Source: Plectrocnemia conspersa
Lineage: Eukaryota > Arthropoda > Insecta > Trichoptera > Polycentropodidae
Assembly (NCBI GenBank): GCA_009617715.1
Contig: VTFK01000269.1
Location: 372,001-436,000, forward strand
Length of the DNA: 64,000 nt
Direction of reading: 5' to 3'
In this document: positions 25,151-36,546 of the stretch, piece after piece
How the letters are laid out: each line of letters begins with the position of its first letter
Position numbering within the stretch: position 1 is the first letter of the stretch
Notes under the pieces: model-generated
Database searches by the model: none
Told to the model about the DNA's origin: nothing
The model's input: the letters and a program-made list of their open reading frames with translations, nothing else
Program-made: the position numbers and the translations under genes

Positions 25151-25375
25151 AACGCGTTTTTTTCCTCTTTCTTTTTCTCCTTCATATACTATATGTGTGT
25201 TGTATATCCGTAAACGAAATTGCGTGAACTAACATTTTTTGCCTCTTGAAATGTGCGATAATTTCATGTATAGAGAGGTAAATGTGTTGGTCTATAAATT
25301 AATATTTTAAGCTCAAAGACTAAAGCAGTATAATGAAAAATATTCCGCCTTGCAAAAGCCGCAAAAATCAGTTAG

Positions 25376-25745
25376 ATTTAACCATGTGTACCATTCGCCA
25401 CAATTTGGAGGTTACCATAACGACCACTGAAACATCGAAAAGAGAGATCCCTCAAACTACACGTATCAACCCTTTTCAAAAATTAAACCACACATTTCAC
25501 AATACAATTTGAAACAGATTTCGTTAACACTAAAGAAGAGCTTCAACAAATGGAAAAATTGCACGGACCATCTTATAGCACAATCCGTACCGAGAAGTGA
25601 ACCACACATTATCATTACAAAAACAAATCACTCTTTGCATAAGTGAATAAGCGACAAAAAATACATTTGACCCTGCGTACATTAGCATTGTTCTTAAAAG
25701 TCCTGGTTAACGATCGCCGATGTATTTATCTGAACTTGTAAGAAA
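25376..25745 (+). repeat. RF1 dispersed repeat, copy C (right end lost)
   Basis: Matches the family from its left end: ACCATAACGACCACTGAAAC, CGAAAAGAGAGATC, AAACCACACAT, then AATACATTTGACCCTGCGTA and GGTTAACGATCGCCGATGTA. It lacks the GGTGTGTTCAAG and AAACATCTTTATC blocks, so the right third is deleted or diverged beyond recognition. Confidence 0.7.
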
Positions 25746-26137
25746 GCCTATATGTTCCAAACCATTTCTTATTGTCGAGCATATGCATCATTTAGGCTTC
25801 GCATAGTCAACTGTGCGCCAACGAAGTACTCCATCTCCGTTCTCAACCCAAGTCGTCACGATTAACGACTGTGACCAGGTTAACAGTCAAAATAAGTATT
25901 GCTGATCTTCCAACATTACTATCTATATTAAAGTCGAAGACCCATCTGGGCTGTGTTTTTGCTTCAGTAGCTCTGGACCTGAGATCAGCAGTACGATGGG
26001 AAGCAAATATCCTCAGTGCTAGGGTCTCTAATGAGCCAAACATGGTAGGGGGTGGGAGCATCCAGGTAAGCAAAATACGTGATGTAGTGTCCTTGTGATG
26101 CACTCTAGACAATCCGCTGATGTCTTTCCTGTTAATG
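25746..26137. other. Balanced-composition DNA, unidentified
   Basis: About 390 bp of balanced composition between RF1 copy C and the inverted repeat. Frames run on both strands (25871-26098 plus, 25843-26184 minus, 113 codons) without a recognised domain. The minus frame begins inside the inverted repeat, which argues against a real start. Confidence 0.3.
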
Positions 26138-26199
26138 CGGATCAACTTCAGTTTGTTCGTCTGTTGTAAACAACAGACGAACAAACTGAAGTTGATCCG
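26138..26199. repeat. Perfect inverted repeat, 29-bp arms, 4-bp loop
   Basis: The left arm (26138-26166, beginning CGGATCAACTTCAG) and right arm (26171-26199, ending CTGAAGTTGATCCG) are exact reverse complements around TAAA. An RNA copy would form a very stable perfect hairpin. The cause is unknown: a snap-back templated insertion, the end of a foldback element, or a hairpin RNA source. Confidence 0.95.
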
Positions 26200-26244
26200 T
26201 TAAAACGTGTGATAGTGTAATATATTCTATATTTTTTATTTAAG

Positions 26245-26339
26245 ACGACTCTGGCAAATCATAGATTCGGATGTTGTTCAGACAGTTGCATTGCTTGATG
26301 GCCCTACCAGTGAAATATATCTTGAAGTGAAACTGCAAG
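26245..26339 (+). CDS. Candidate internal exon, unrecognised protein
   Basis: A 95-bp open segment begins just after a pyrimidine-rich TTTTTTATTTAAG (acceptor-like AG at 26243-26244) and ends at CAAG|GTGACT (donor-like GT at 26340-26341). Its frame reads through about 32 codons with a protein-like mix, including DVVQTVALLDGPTSEIYLEV, before a stop 4 codons into the putative intron. The balance of Asp, Glu, Leu and Val differs from the Ile/Lys/Asn-rich chance frames of the region. I do not recognise the protein. Entry phase would be 2 and exit phase 1. A chance open frame of this length is quite possible, and a captured transposon exon is an alternative. Confidence 0.3.
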
Positions 26340-28150
26340 GTGACTATTTTTAAAGATTGTTAATAATGTTTTTTTGTTTATACAGCTTATTTATTATAAA
26401 TAGCATGTCAAAGGTCATAACACTTTTATAGTATTTAAAAGTGATACGAATACATCGTAATCGAGTTGCTGTCTCTAAACAAATTTAAAAGTCGAACCAT
26501 GACCGTTATAAATAATATTTAAAACGCAAATAAATAATTTATGTAAATAATATTATTTTTGAATTAATTTGGCTCCCTATAATAGTAAAGTACTTTAAAT
26601 TTTACAACATTATATTATCTGTATTTGGCCTGGAGGAAAAATAGTTTAGTATGACTGAGTTAGGCCTACCGCTGGGGCTTCGCCCTTAATTTGATGAACC
26701 CCCAGAACCTACGGAGAATTATTTATAACTTTACTCTGTTCTTTAGTAAGAGTTTATAGGACAAACTTTGACGGTTGCAAATAGTCAAAGTGGCTTCAAT
26801 AAAGAGGCTCTCTTTGAGCCTCAAAAGACTATAGAAATGGAGTTTTTCCACTGAGTCTAGACCTTTAAATGGCTTGCGCTACATCTCATATGCTCTTTAG
26901 AAGACTGAAGTCATAAGAGCAGCGAAATAACACTATCACATTATCAGTACACAAATACGAAGATTTTTTAGGTTAAATTCGTTAATTTATAGTTTTTGTA
27001 CATTGTTTAAAAATAAATATAATAATAACTTAGGTCAAATTTTAATAATACAATTTTTTTTTATCAAAGCATATAGTATTTTTATACAAAATATATATAA
27101 TACCTTTAGATTAACTTAAAATATATAATCTAAATATTTTTGTATTTTATAGCACCGCCCATTTTTTCCCAGAAATGGGAATAAAGCCAAATTCAAATTG
27201 AACGCATGCCTGTTTTATTAATCTCGTCGCCTCCGTTATGTATCGAGTTTCGCACGATATCGAAATCGTTTTCATTGTTATTTTTCTCTTTTGATTTTAA
27301 TCCGAAAGCGAAATATAACACCGTCTTGTCAAGTCGCTGTACTGTAATTATTTTTTATTTAAAATACGTAATAATATTTTTAACGTAATATTTTATGGAT
27401 ACCTTGAGCGAATATTGTAAGCTTAAGGGTAAGCTTAATAAAATATGATTAAAGTAAATGTTCGTTATGTAAAGTTTGCATAGCGTAATTATATTTTAAT
27501 TCAAAATATATGTAGAACATTAAATAATAAATTTAATATTACATATAAGACAGTGATACTTACATATAAATATTGATACTGTTAGCTTTAAGCTAAGCTA
27601 ATTAAACTATACTTTTATGTGTTTATTTTGAAAATTCAAATTTAAGCTTGAAGTATGAGTGTGTTGAAAAATACAAATCCTCAACATTATGAAATATGCA
27701 AATAAATAGGGTATAAAATTTTTACAATACATGTGTGGCACGCGAACACGAATTCTGTTTACACAGGCGCCATAAATGTTACATATTTATAAAATACACT
27801 CTTTATACTAGAGCGTTTACATATAATAAATAAATATAAATTATTTAAAATTGATTAACTGATCTTTGTTTCAAAATAACAATTTGATAAAAAAAATTGT
27901 TTAAAATATGTAATTTATAATAATAATAATTTTATCGGTGGCTAATCTGTGCGTCGCAAACTTTTGTACTTTGAATGAATATTTAAATTAAAAACCTATC
28001 AATTAACCCTAAATATATTTAAATGTATATAATAATAAATATCTACTTTAAAACATGTCAGATTATTTTATAGTCTATGTATGTCCACCACTGATTTATT
28101 TGGATTGAATTCTTGTTTAGAGATATATATTTATATATAGAATATATATA
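26340..28150. other. AT-rich intergenic DNA
   Basis: Mostly AT-rich, with balanced patches at 26640-26930 and 27190-27340 that lack supported frames. No genes or TE ends recognised. Confidence 0.45.
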
Positions 28151-28191
28151 GAATATTTATATCCCAATAGTAAATTGGGATATAAATATTC
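28151..28191. repeat. Perfect 18-bp-arm hairpin
   Basis: GAATATTTATATCCCAAT at 28151-28168 and its exact complement at 28174-28191 flank a 5-bp loop. AT-rich. Possibly the core of a small foldback or MITE element, or chance in low-complexity DNA. Confidence 0.85.
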
Positions 28192-28249
28192 AATTCAATT
28201 ATTTATTAAAATAACGCTATCTTCATTACCATATATTCTTTCCCATATC

Positions 28250-28560
28250 AGTTAATTTCCCGTAACCAAATTATTATCGTTTGCATATTTTCCATCAGCG
28301 CATCTCAAATTTCGCAAAAAACGCATTCATATTCATGCGCCAATTTGTGTGTATTTTTTATTGTTCATTTCGATGGCGTGGCCGATATCGGTTTGGATAA
28401 TCGATTTTCGATATACTCGAGGCTAGATGCACATCCTGGGAGCCATTTTTGCATTCAGTTTATCTCCATACATAATATAAAAATAATGCTTCGGCATTTT
28501 CGGCGCGCGCTCTCATAAAAGCGGACCGACTAGTTCACATCATTACTTACGATGATCGAA
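28250..28560. other. Candidate conserved noncoding island
   Basis: About 300 bp of balanced composition with repeated CGATTTTCGATA, CGATATCGG and CATTCATATTCATG-type sequences, and a CATAAAAG TATA-like box near 28515. No open frame. It may be a regulatory element; a promoter reading is weak because no clear initiator follows at the right distance. Confidence 0.35.
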
Positions 28561-29280
28561 AGTATAGGATGAATATGATTAAACTTGATTGCTTTTTAAA
28601 TAGTAAAATTGGGTAACATTTTTTGATACTACACAATTTAACCAAAATCTGATTCCTTTCACCTTAAATATCAATGATACCATTATTACTTTTAACTAAA
28701 ATTGTTTACCTTTCACACTGTGATTTATCAATCTCAGTATTTAATGTACTATTTTGTAAATTGAAACATTTTTTTCTGGCTCTGGATTTGCGTTTTTGGT
28801 TCGAAATTAGATTTATTAAAAATCTAACTAAGACAACATCATTCGATACTTGACGTATGCATGTGTTAAACTACAGGAGCAATTAAAGTAATTTAAAATA
28901 CGGAAAGTTGTACTATTTTATTTTTTAAATAATATGAAAATGTATAATATTATTTATTTTAATTATTTTGTAATATTATTTATACTGTTATCATATTTAA
29001 GAAAATATTAAAAAAAAATAAGTTTTTCAATTCGATTTTCAAATGACGTTTTAGATAAATTAAATTTTAACATTAGACAGACATTAAAGTCAACTTTTCT
29101 GTAATTTTAGCTCAATTCCTAATGATTCTGATTCTTAATGATTTTTAGCCCAATTTTTATTGTAACTATTTATTTTAAATTTTGCCTTATATTAAGAAAC
29201 TTCTTCATAGAGCTGCAGCGAGCAGCAAAGGGAGTAAACAAATTTTTATTGACTAGAAATATAGATCCTTAATAGATCTT
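28561..29280. other. AT-rich intergenic DNA
   Basis: No supportable feature. Confidence 0.5.
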
Positions 29281-29555
29281 AAGGTGTCAACACCTACAAA
29301 ATGTGATAACGCCTTAAGGAGAAACCAGTGTTGACGGTTACTTTGGTCTTTGGTAACTAGGTAGTGCAAAGAATATTTGTAATACGTGTAGATGCAGGGT
29401 TAAACGTATTGTCTGACACACGTCTTCTCATACAAATAGTTTAATTATTCCGTCCCCATGTATTTTTTTTTGTTGTATTATTTGTAAGATCTTAATTTGA
29501 TGTCTCTCTTCGTTGTTCAATGGTTTATTATGGTGACCTTTAAATTTAATAATCA
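29281..29555 (-). repeat. RF1 dispersed repeat, copy F (inverted)
   Basis: Read on the minus strand it gives TTTAAAGGTCACCATAATAA, AACAACGAAGAGAGACATC, ACGTTTAACCCTGCAT, GTTTCTCCTTAAGGCG and ACATTTTGTAGGTGTTGACA, in the family order. It is the only copy seen in inverse orientation, and it lacks the right-most end and part of the middle. Confidence 0.65.
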
Positions 29556-29754
29556 TTTATCGTAAACAAAATGTTACTAAGGCATTAATTTTGATTTTTA
29601 ATGTGACACCAATTTACCAACCACCCTGTGGATCGCATAGCGCGCGCACAAGGCGACGGTCACGCAACCGAACGGTTCGAAGGAGTAAATCACGTCTGGG
29701 GAAATAAATAAATGACGGTCGCGAACCTCGTGCGTGAGAACTATCTGCGGCTTC

Positions 29755-29960
29755 CTACTAACGGCGCAGTGGCCGAGGCACGCGATCGAGCCACCTAGGT
29801 AGCCGGTTCGACTCCCAGCCCTTTAGGAGCGCGCGTGTGATCCTGATTCGACTAGCGAGTCTGACGGGCCACACGGAGCGATCAGATTGTACTGAATACA
29901 TCTTGGTCTACTAAGAAGAAAATGTATAGATTAAAGCAAGCCAACCCAGATTAAACGTCA
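29755..29960 (+). repeat. tRNA-derived SINE (tentative)
   Basis: Holds an internal RNA polymerase III promoter pair: an A-box-like GGCGCAGTGG at 29763-29772 and a perfect B box, GGTTCGACTCC, at 29805-29815, about 33 bp apart, as in tRNA genes. The acceptor and T stems do not pair well, and about 140 bp of non-tRNA sequence follows, so this is a SINE-like head and body rather than a working tRNA. The body is GC-elevated (GTCTGACGGGCCACACGGAG). No second copy was found in the window and the 3' tail boundary is not defined. Confidence 0.55.
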
Positions 29961-30149
29961 TAGGGTAGCTCTTTCTTCCTTACAACAATATTTTAAAAAT
30001 ATTTACCTAATCATTTATTCTAGATAAAATAATGAGATAATAAATCTATTCTTCGGTATGGAAAATAAATATTTATGTTGAAATACATTGTTAAATTCAA
30101 TAATCAAAAAATATATAATAAAATGATCGTTTAATCTTAAAATGTGATG

Positions 30150-30545
30150 GTTTAAGCCACCCCCACAATTTTTATATAATTAAGAGATCACTTTAACGCC
30201 CATTCGAACAAACGAAAAGAGAGATAAACTTGTCTCGAAAGTAGGGGCTACATAGAGAATATTCACTTAACAATGAATAAAAGTTTTCTTGAACAAATAA
30301 TAATTAGAAATATTGCATGGAACACCTTAAAGTACATCCATCCCGAAAACTACTACTTTTTATGTAAGATAATACATTTTACCCTGCGCTCATTATTATT
30401 GTTCTTCTACTTTTGCGTTACCTATCGCCATAATGACCATCTAAGCCGTGTTTCTCTTAAGGCGTGTACAATATGCAATGCAATTTGCTTACAGACATTC
30501 TTATCTGCGATTTACCAGAGCTGTCTCGATGTGACACTTGCTCAT
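30150..30545 (+). repeat. RF1 dispersed repeat, copy D
   Basis: Shares ACAAACGAAAAGAGAGAT, ACATTTTACCCTGCGCTCAT, ATTGTTCTTCTACTTTTG, GTTACCTATCGCCATAATGA, GTTTCTCTTAAGGCGTGTA, ACATTCTTATCTGCGATTTA and CTCGATGTGACACTTG with the family. The 125-codon plus frame at 30273-30650 lies across this copy and the next and is a chance frame through the repeat, not a gene. Confidence 0.75.
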
Positions 30546-30609
30546 AGAGGAAGAGTTCATCATGTAATCACATCAGCAAGAGAAATCTGCTTCAACGAAA
30601 TCACAGACG

Positions 30610-30745
30610 GCAATAATACACACAAACAATACATTCTACCATGCGCATAATACTATTGTCCCTCTACCATTTGGTTACCGATCGCCGGACTGACCATCTC
30701 GACCGTTTCTATTTTAGGTATTTCATGAGTGTGTCCAAAAATCAG
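30610..30745 (+). repeat. RF1 dispersed repeat, copy D2 (middle part)
   Basis: A second partial copy directly follows copy D in the same orientation: ACATTCTACCATGCGCATAA, CTATTGTCCCTCTACC, GGTTACCGATCGCCGGACTG and ACCATCTCGACCGTTTCT. Either a partial tandem duplication of D or an independent insertion. Confidence 0.65.
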
Positions 30746-32109
30746 GGCATTCAAAATGATCAAAATCATTAGTGCATCACAAATAGGTAGAGATGCAGGG
30801 AGAGACACATAAGAAAGACCACAAAGTCAAAGCAGCACTACAAAAAAAAATATATTTAGAAATCAATATTACGTTTATCACGTTTTTAAATTTTAATTAT
30901 GCATTTGTAGATATTATTTTTATTTTGTTTTTAATATATTACTTCGATTCAATAAATATATAAAAATATTAAGTAGTCTAGAAAATTTTATATTTTAACC
31001 GAATATATTTCCTAAATTATTATTAGGTAGCTAGATAATAAGGGGCTTATTTAATTAAATCTTTCAAGTGTACATTAATAATGATGATATTAGATTTTTT
31101 TTATTTTAAATATATATTAAACATAATAAAATTCCTAATTTTAATACTGGTTAATTTGATCAAATTATATAGTTCAGAAGATGAAAAGAGTTAATGCCTT
31201 CAAAGATTGTTTATGGATAAATTAAAGGCGTCCCCTTTAGGAGAGCTGATGAGGTATCGTTTTAAAGAATCGGTAAAGGGGAATTCCTTTAGATTTTAAT
31301 CCCTGGATCTCCCGTTTAAGCACTTTGGCAAAAGGCTTTCATCTTTCACTCTAATTATAGTAAACATTTATTCAAGGGTACTAATGAACAACAGTCGAAA
31401 ATTATAATTTTGCCCATCTCGTATTTTAATAAATTTATATTTAGGTATAATAATTAGCGTTTATGAATTCTTACAGGTAACTAAAATAATTAATATAAAT
31501 TAAAAATGTATTATATTTTTAATCACATGACAACGCTTTACATTGAAAAAAATAATTTATATTTTTTGTCTTGATTGTTAGTGTCTAAATTATAACTAGG
31601 AAAAGCAAATTGAACTAAAAATAAGTTATAAGGGAATAAACTTGATTTAAAATACAATAAAATACCCATAGACAATGAATCAAATATTCTTTATAAGACT
31701 ATCTATTGTGCACAAATCAATAATATTTTTCTTTGGCTCTTAATTTTTAAAATGTATGATATTATGTAAAAATATGTATTCATGATCCATTCTTCTTAAA
31801 TCTTCACGCCTGCAACGGATAATTATCATTTTAATTAATCTAAATGAGACATAATTTACAAATTGAACTTTATCAAGGAAAAAATAGGTGATTATATGTA
31901 TATATAATAACTTTTCAATGGCAAAGAGGTCTTACTTCTACGAGTACTAAAACTTCAAAATAAATCAGTATCTAAAGTCAAATAAAAAAATATAGATATA
32001 TCCAGTTGTATAATAAGATTATAAGCATTTAATATATAGATTGTAAAATATAAAATGGTTGTTTAAGTGCTTAGAAAATTACAATAAAAAAAATCGGTAA
32101 TAAAATTAA
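30746..32109. other. AT-rich intergenic DNA
   Basis: AT-rich with a small balanced patch at 31180-31340. Nothing supportable. Confidence 0.5.
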
Positions 32110-32430
32110 TATCATCATATGCGACTTTCGCTTATATATCTAAACGTTATGGGTGACCTTTGTTGTAAAAAATGGTTTGCTAACCCTTCCCGGCACGAAA
32201 GACCCACTTGATATATGAATAATTACTCGCGTGATAAGCGGCCATAAACCATCGGTTACGAATAAAAGCTTGATTATTGTTTTAAATTGCATATATTTAC
32301 CGTTCCGACTCGGTCGTACTGTTTTACAGGCCACCAGTACTAATAATAATTCATTGCGCCTTTGCGCCATTTCCGCGCCGATCTTTCATCAATCACGAAC
32401 ATCCGAGAAATTATTCAATTAACATACACG
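32110..32430. other. Candidate regulatory island
   Basis: About 300 bp of balanced composition. It contains GGCCATAAACC near 32239 (a CCATAAA core of the posterior-Hox/Caudal type), TGATTATTG and TCATCAATCACG (PBC-type cores). Overlapping frames on opposite strands (32140-32370 minus, 32231-32422 plus) look like shadows. Regulatory role is inferred from motif density only. Confidence 0.35.
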
Positions 32431-34049
32431 TAAAAGGTCTCGATATACACACGAATTTTATACAGTGAGTATTTAAGATATATATTTTAATATATCTTTT
32501 CAATTATATTTTAAACATAAATTAAAAAAATATCCAAATGTAGATATTTAAGCATAAATATGGATTAAGGTGAAAGATATACAAATTTAATAATTTAAAA
32601 TTTAGTACACTGTTATTGGTAAGACATATTAAAACTGACCCTTTATGGAAGGTCTCGCTTTGTAGGGGCAACTCGAAAGGCTGTCGTATCAGTGAAGAGC
32701 GCCATTGTGAGTCATCTTCGGAGAATGCCCTAATGAGATGGAGTCTTCAATGAATGCTGCCGGCCAAGGACGACAGCTTGGCTAATATGGCTTCTATAAA
32801 AGTCTAAATATCTTTCCGTCGTTCACTGATGTTGAGTCTCTGTGACACAGCCCTATCAGTGGCGGTCGCTTGTAGTGCTGTCAAGAGTCTCTCTGTTGTA
32901 TGTGTAGCCCTTTAAGCAAGCCCGACTAAAGAGACTTAATCAAATTTTTGATATATTCAAGTGTTGGACGTCTGTGAATGTGTAGTTTTTCCGTGGAGTG
33001 AGATTTTTGAAAGCGCTAGACATAAGCTCCAACGGTAGATATAAACTTTACATCTGTCTGAAGATAACACAACATCAACTATACTGATTAGATTATTGTT
33101 GCTTGCATTGGACTGTTTTAGAAACGAAATACTGCCGTTTTGATGTCTCGTCGTAATTAAATTGATGAGCCATCTCTTATCTCATCACCAATGATAGTGA
33201 ATTATGGTTATTTTTAACCCATTTATAAGACACATTGTGTTTTTGATTCAATTTTTACTCATTATGTTTATGTTTTTCTTGCGTTTCTTCGCTAAAACTA
33301 TTAAAGAATAAAAAAATATTATTAGTTTTAGACTCATTCACCGACATAGTAAATATTTTATAAATATTGTACCAATAGTTACTAAAATAACAAGATTAGG
33401 AAAACATCTTAATAGCTCAATATTGAATGGAAAATGTATCAAATACATCTAAAAAAATATGATATTTAACTACTATTTTTATTTAGTTATAACATAAAAG
33501 GTAAGTTAATAAAAACATATGGTGAAATAGTTTAAAATAATTGTGACTCATTTTATAAATGTTAAATTTTCCCTCCCCCCTCCTTTCTTCACCTCTCAAT
33601 GCAATCGATATAGTAAAAAAATATTTTTTAATATTATTTATGATACACATACGACCATTTTGCAGAAAGTTTCACGTTAATAAACAAATTTGGTAACGCG
33701 AAAAACAAACTAAAATTATTTAAAAATAATTGAAAATATATTTTCTTGAAAAGAAAGCAATTACGCACAGAGCCAAACAACATAATTGAGCATTTAGATT
33801 TATAATGCTTTATTCACACTTTTCTTTAATTTATACTGAATCATGACGCTCACTGCATATAATCTGAAAGTTGTTTGTTGTATGCTTGATCATGTACTAT
33901 ATTAATAAAACTTTTAGTATGATCTAAAATATTTAACCGTATTACTTATAATTCAAAATTAAAGAAAATTTAAATTAGAACCACAATTGTAAATTTCCGC
34001 TTTAAATATAAAAAGTAGTCAAGCTCTCAGAGTTATGAAATAAAATTTA
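32431..34049. other. Intergenic DNA
   Basis: A balanced stretch at 32636-33080 without a convincing frame lies between AT-rich flanks. A pyrimidine tract of C and T runs lies near 33568-33596. No gene or TE boundary recognised. Confidence 0.45.
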
Positions 34050-34465
34050 ACTCTGATATACGCGTATTGACGTTACAGGCGCTCATAAACTTTTTTAATC
34101 ACGAAATCAGATAAAGCGTATAAATTCACGTCCTAATGTCTCGAAGAATGTTATTACTTCTTCTAAATTGAAAATCTTTTGTGAGGGCACCGTGGGCGTT
34201 ATTCATTTTTTTGCTATATTTCACGTTTATGGGCCGTGTTAACGTCATGTTAATTCCGTAGCCGTGATAATGTGTAATTACAGGGCTCGCGGTCACGTGT
34301 CAGGGCGTTCTCTTGAACGGAAATACAATACAACTGACCCTGACCAAAGGGTGTCAGAATGTCAAAACAGAAGGAGAAGAAGGGATTTTAATTTCTGGCT
34401 CGCGACTTACGGCTTCCTGATTGACTCAGATGCAATTAGGGATAAGTCTTTGAATCGTGAGTAAG
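34050..34465. other. Balanced-composition island, unidentified
   Basis: About 400 bp with higher GC. The 66-codon plus frame 34264-34464 has no recognised domain. Possible conserved noncoding element. Confidence 0.3.
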
Positions 34466-34869
34466 AAAAAAAAATATTATTTAAAAGGGTAAAATTTATT
34501 TGATGAGAATTTATAACATGAGTGCTTGTATAATATATTTTAGCATACTTAGGCTAGGTACTTAAACCTCTATTTAATTCTACTCTAAGGAATTTGAATT
34601 TCACAATCTCTATTTTATATAATTTTGTTTCTTTAAGATCTCAAGTTAAGACCAAGGTTTTTAAAAAGACTGCAATTAAAACTTCTGATAATGAATCTCC
34701 TTTCTTTGCGATAGTGGAAGTTCTGTCACAAAAGTCAATTAAATAAATAAAATGAGGCTTGAGATTTATTGATATATTTTTTTTAATATGAAGAAGTAAA
34801 AGAGAAAATATATGTTATTACGTTGTATTATTTTAACTTTATGGCACTTAATTTATATTTATGCCCATA
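34466..34869. other. AT-rich intergenic DNA
   Basis: Nothing supportable. Confidence 0.5.
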
Positions 34870-35220
34870 ATTCAATCGTTAACCTTTGACGAATAGATAA
34901 TTCGTAATACGGTCTGTCGTTATAAAACGTTTAATTAAAATTGACGCAGTTACGACGCCGTAAACACATTCTCCCGTGGGACCTCTCTGTACAATTTCCT
35001 CGCGTATGTAGATTTTATTAGTGTTTTCGCGTAATAAACACATCCCTTAGAGCCAGAAAGAGGGATGAGCCCGTTAATGAAGGCCTGGCCATTCGTGAAA
35101 ATCTCATTTCGAGCAGTAAGACGTAAAAGAAGGGATCTTCTGTCCGAATTAGGGGATTTGAACGTCATTCCGATCCGGTCATAACACGTCATTACTGCCA
35201 GATATTTATGGTACATTATA
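34870..35220. other. Balanced-composition island, unidentified
   Basis: About 350 bp, including an 88-codon minus frame (34950-35216) with no recognised domain. TAATT and TTTAT-type cores are frequent (34925-34945). Candidate noncoding island. Confidence 0.3.
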
Positions 35221-35859
35221 TGGCAAATAGTATTGTATACATTTTTAGATGTGGCTTTAAATAACCAGGATGCAATAGGATGGTCGTTAACCTTCTACGG
35301 TTAAATTAAACATAATTTTTAAAATTAAAGAATAATATTTTATAATTAATATTAAACTCTACCGACGTTACGGAATAATAATATTACGGAAATATTAAAG
35401 TTTAATATTTTTTCGGTAAGAAGATAATCATTTTTAGTTTATTGATTGCTGACTTTGAATACATAAGAGTTCAACCTGAATTTAAATCCTGTGGAGCAAA
35501 GACCAAATCGACACACACAGCATTTCGAAGTACAGAAAAAGGCGGCCACTTTAATTTAAATTGTCATCTCTGATTTAGCCAAACACTCGATTAAACTCGA
35601 TCTATAAGACAGCGAGAACCCAAATTTAAATGATTTATAAACTATTTTTAAGTTGTAATTAAGTACAATTACCGCACAAATTATGAAAGTACATGTCACT
35701 TTGCAAATGTCTCAAAAAGTCGCGACATTAAAAATTGTATGTTTTTGCCTTTAGGTCTTTATTTATTATATACATCGTGTTTTTTTATGACTTTTGATAG
35801 TTTGTAAGTGTGTGTATACATTTATCTTTATAATAAATAATCCGCATTAATAAATCGCA
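35221..35859. other. AT-rich intergenic DNA
   Basis: No feature recognised apart from a small balanced patch at 35480-35620. Confidence 0.5.
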
Positions 35860-36255
35860 GAATAAACGCCCGCACACATCCCTAGGTATCCCTCGAGTTA
35901 AGAAATTTAGGACGAAGGTCCGGCACAAATACGTTTCCACAATCCCGATCATTAAATCAGCTGAAAACCAGATTTATGCCCCGTTATTTGGTAATGTGTC
36001 CACGGAAGGAAAAAAGAGGCTCGCTCCGGAACAAAACCCTCGGAAGCCCTGCGAGGGATAGAGATAAGGAGGGCTCGTGGGGGCCCTCGGCGGCTCATCT
36101 CCCGGCTATTAACTGTACTAAAACATATATGGGAACATTTTACGATTGCTACACAATATTTATACGGGTCGTATTTCACGTTTATTCCGTTTCCAGTTGC
36201 TGCCGTAAAACAGTGTTACAGAGCCGATGACTTTAACCCTAAAAGCTCGTTCGAC
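35860..36255. other. GC-elevated candidate regulatory island
   Basis: About 390 bp with GC-rich stretches (GGGGGCCCTCGGCGGC near 36079-36094) and TTTATG/TTTAT cores. Opposite-strand frames 35952-36179 and 35976-36230 mirror each other and resemble no family. Candidate regulatory DNA, inferred from composition. Confidence 0.35.
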
Positions 36256-36387
36256 TTTGGCGAAGAGATACATAAAAATTACTAATCATGTTTAAGGTGT
36301 TCTGTTGAATTGTTTATACAAAAACCAACATAATGAAATAAGAGTAGCTAAATATTAACGAAAAGTATATAAACGTGGTTCTATATT

Positions 36388-36440
36388 TATTATTATTATT
36401 ATTATTATTTATTATTATTTTATTAATTTATTTAGCTTTT
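36388..36440. repeat. (ATT)n microsatellite at LINE 3' tail
   Basis: A tandem run of about nine TTA/ATT units followed by imperfect repeats, exactly at the 3' end of the minus-strand LINE. It probably derives from the element's repetitive 3' tail. Confidence 0.85.
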
Positions 36441-36546
36441 TAGCTAATCTTTACATCTAACAAATTTAGTAAACATATATAAAAAATATATAAAAAATAC
36501 ATAACAGAAAGAAAAAATAAATATATACAATAATAAAGACTTAATA

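Noticed and set aside
25843..26184. 113-codon open frame on the minus strand
   Set aside because: It starts inside the perfect inverted repeat, has no recognised domain, and is mirrored by a plus-strand frame.
30273..30650. 125-codon open frame on the plus strand
   Set aside because: It runs through two RF1 repeat copies whose homologues elsewhere are full of stops; a chance frame inside a noncoding repeat.
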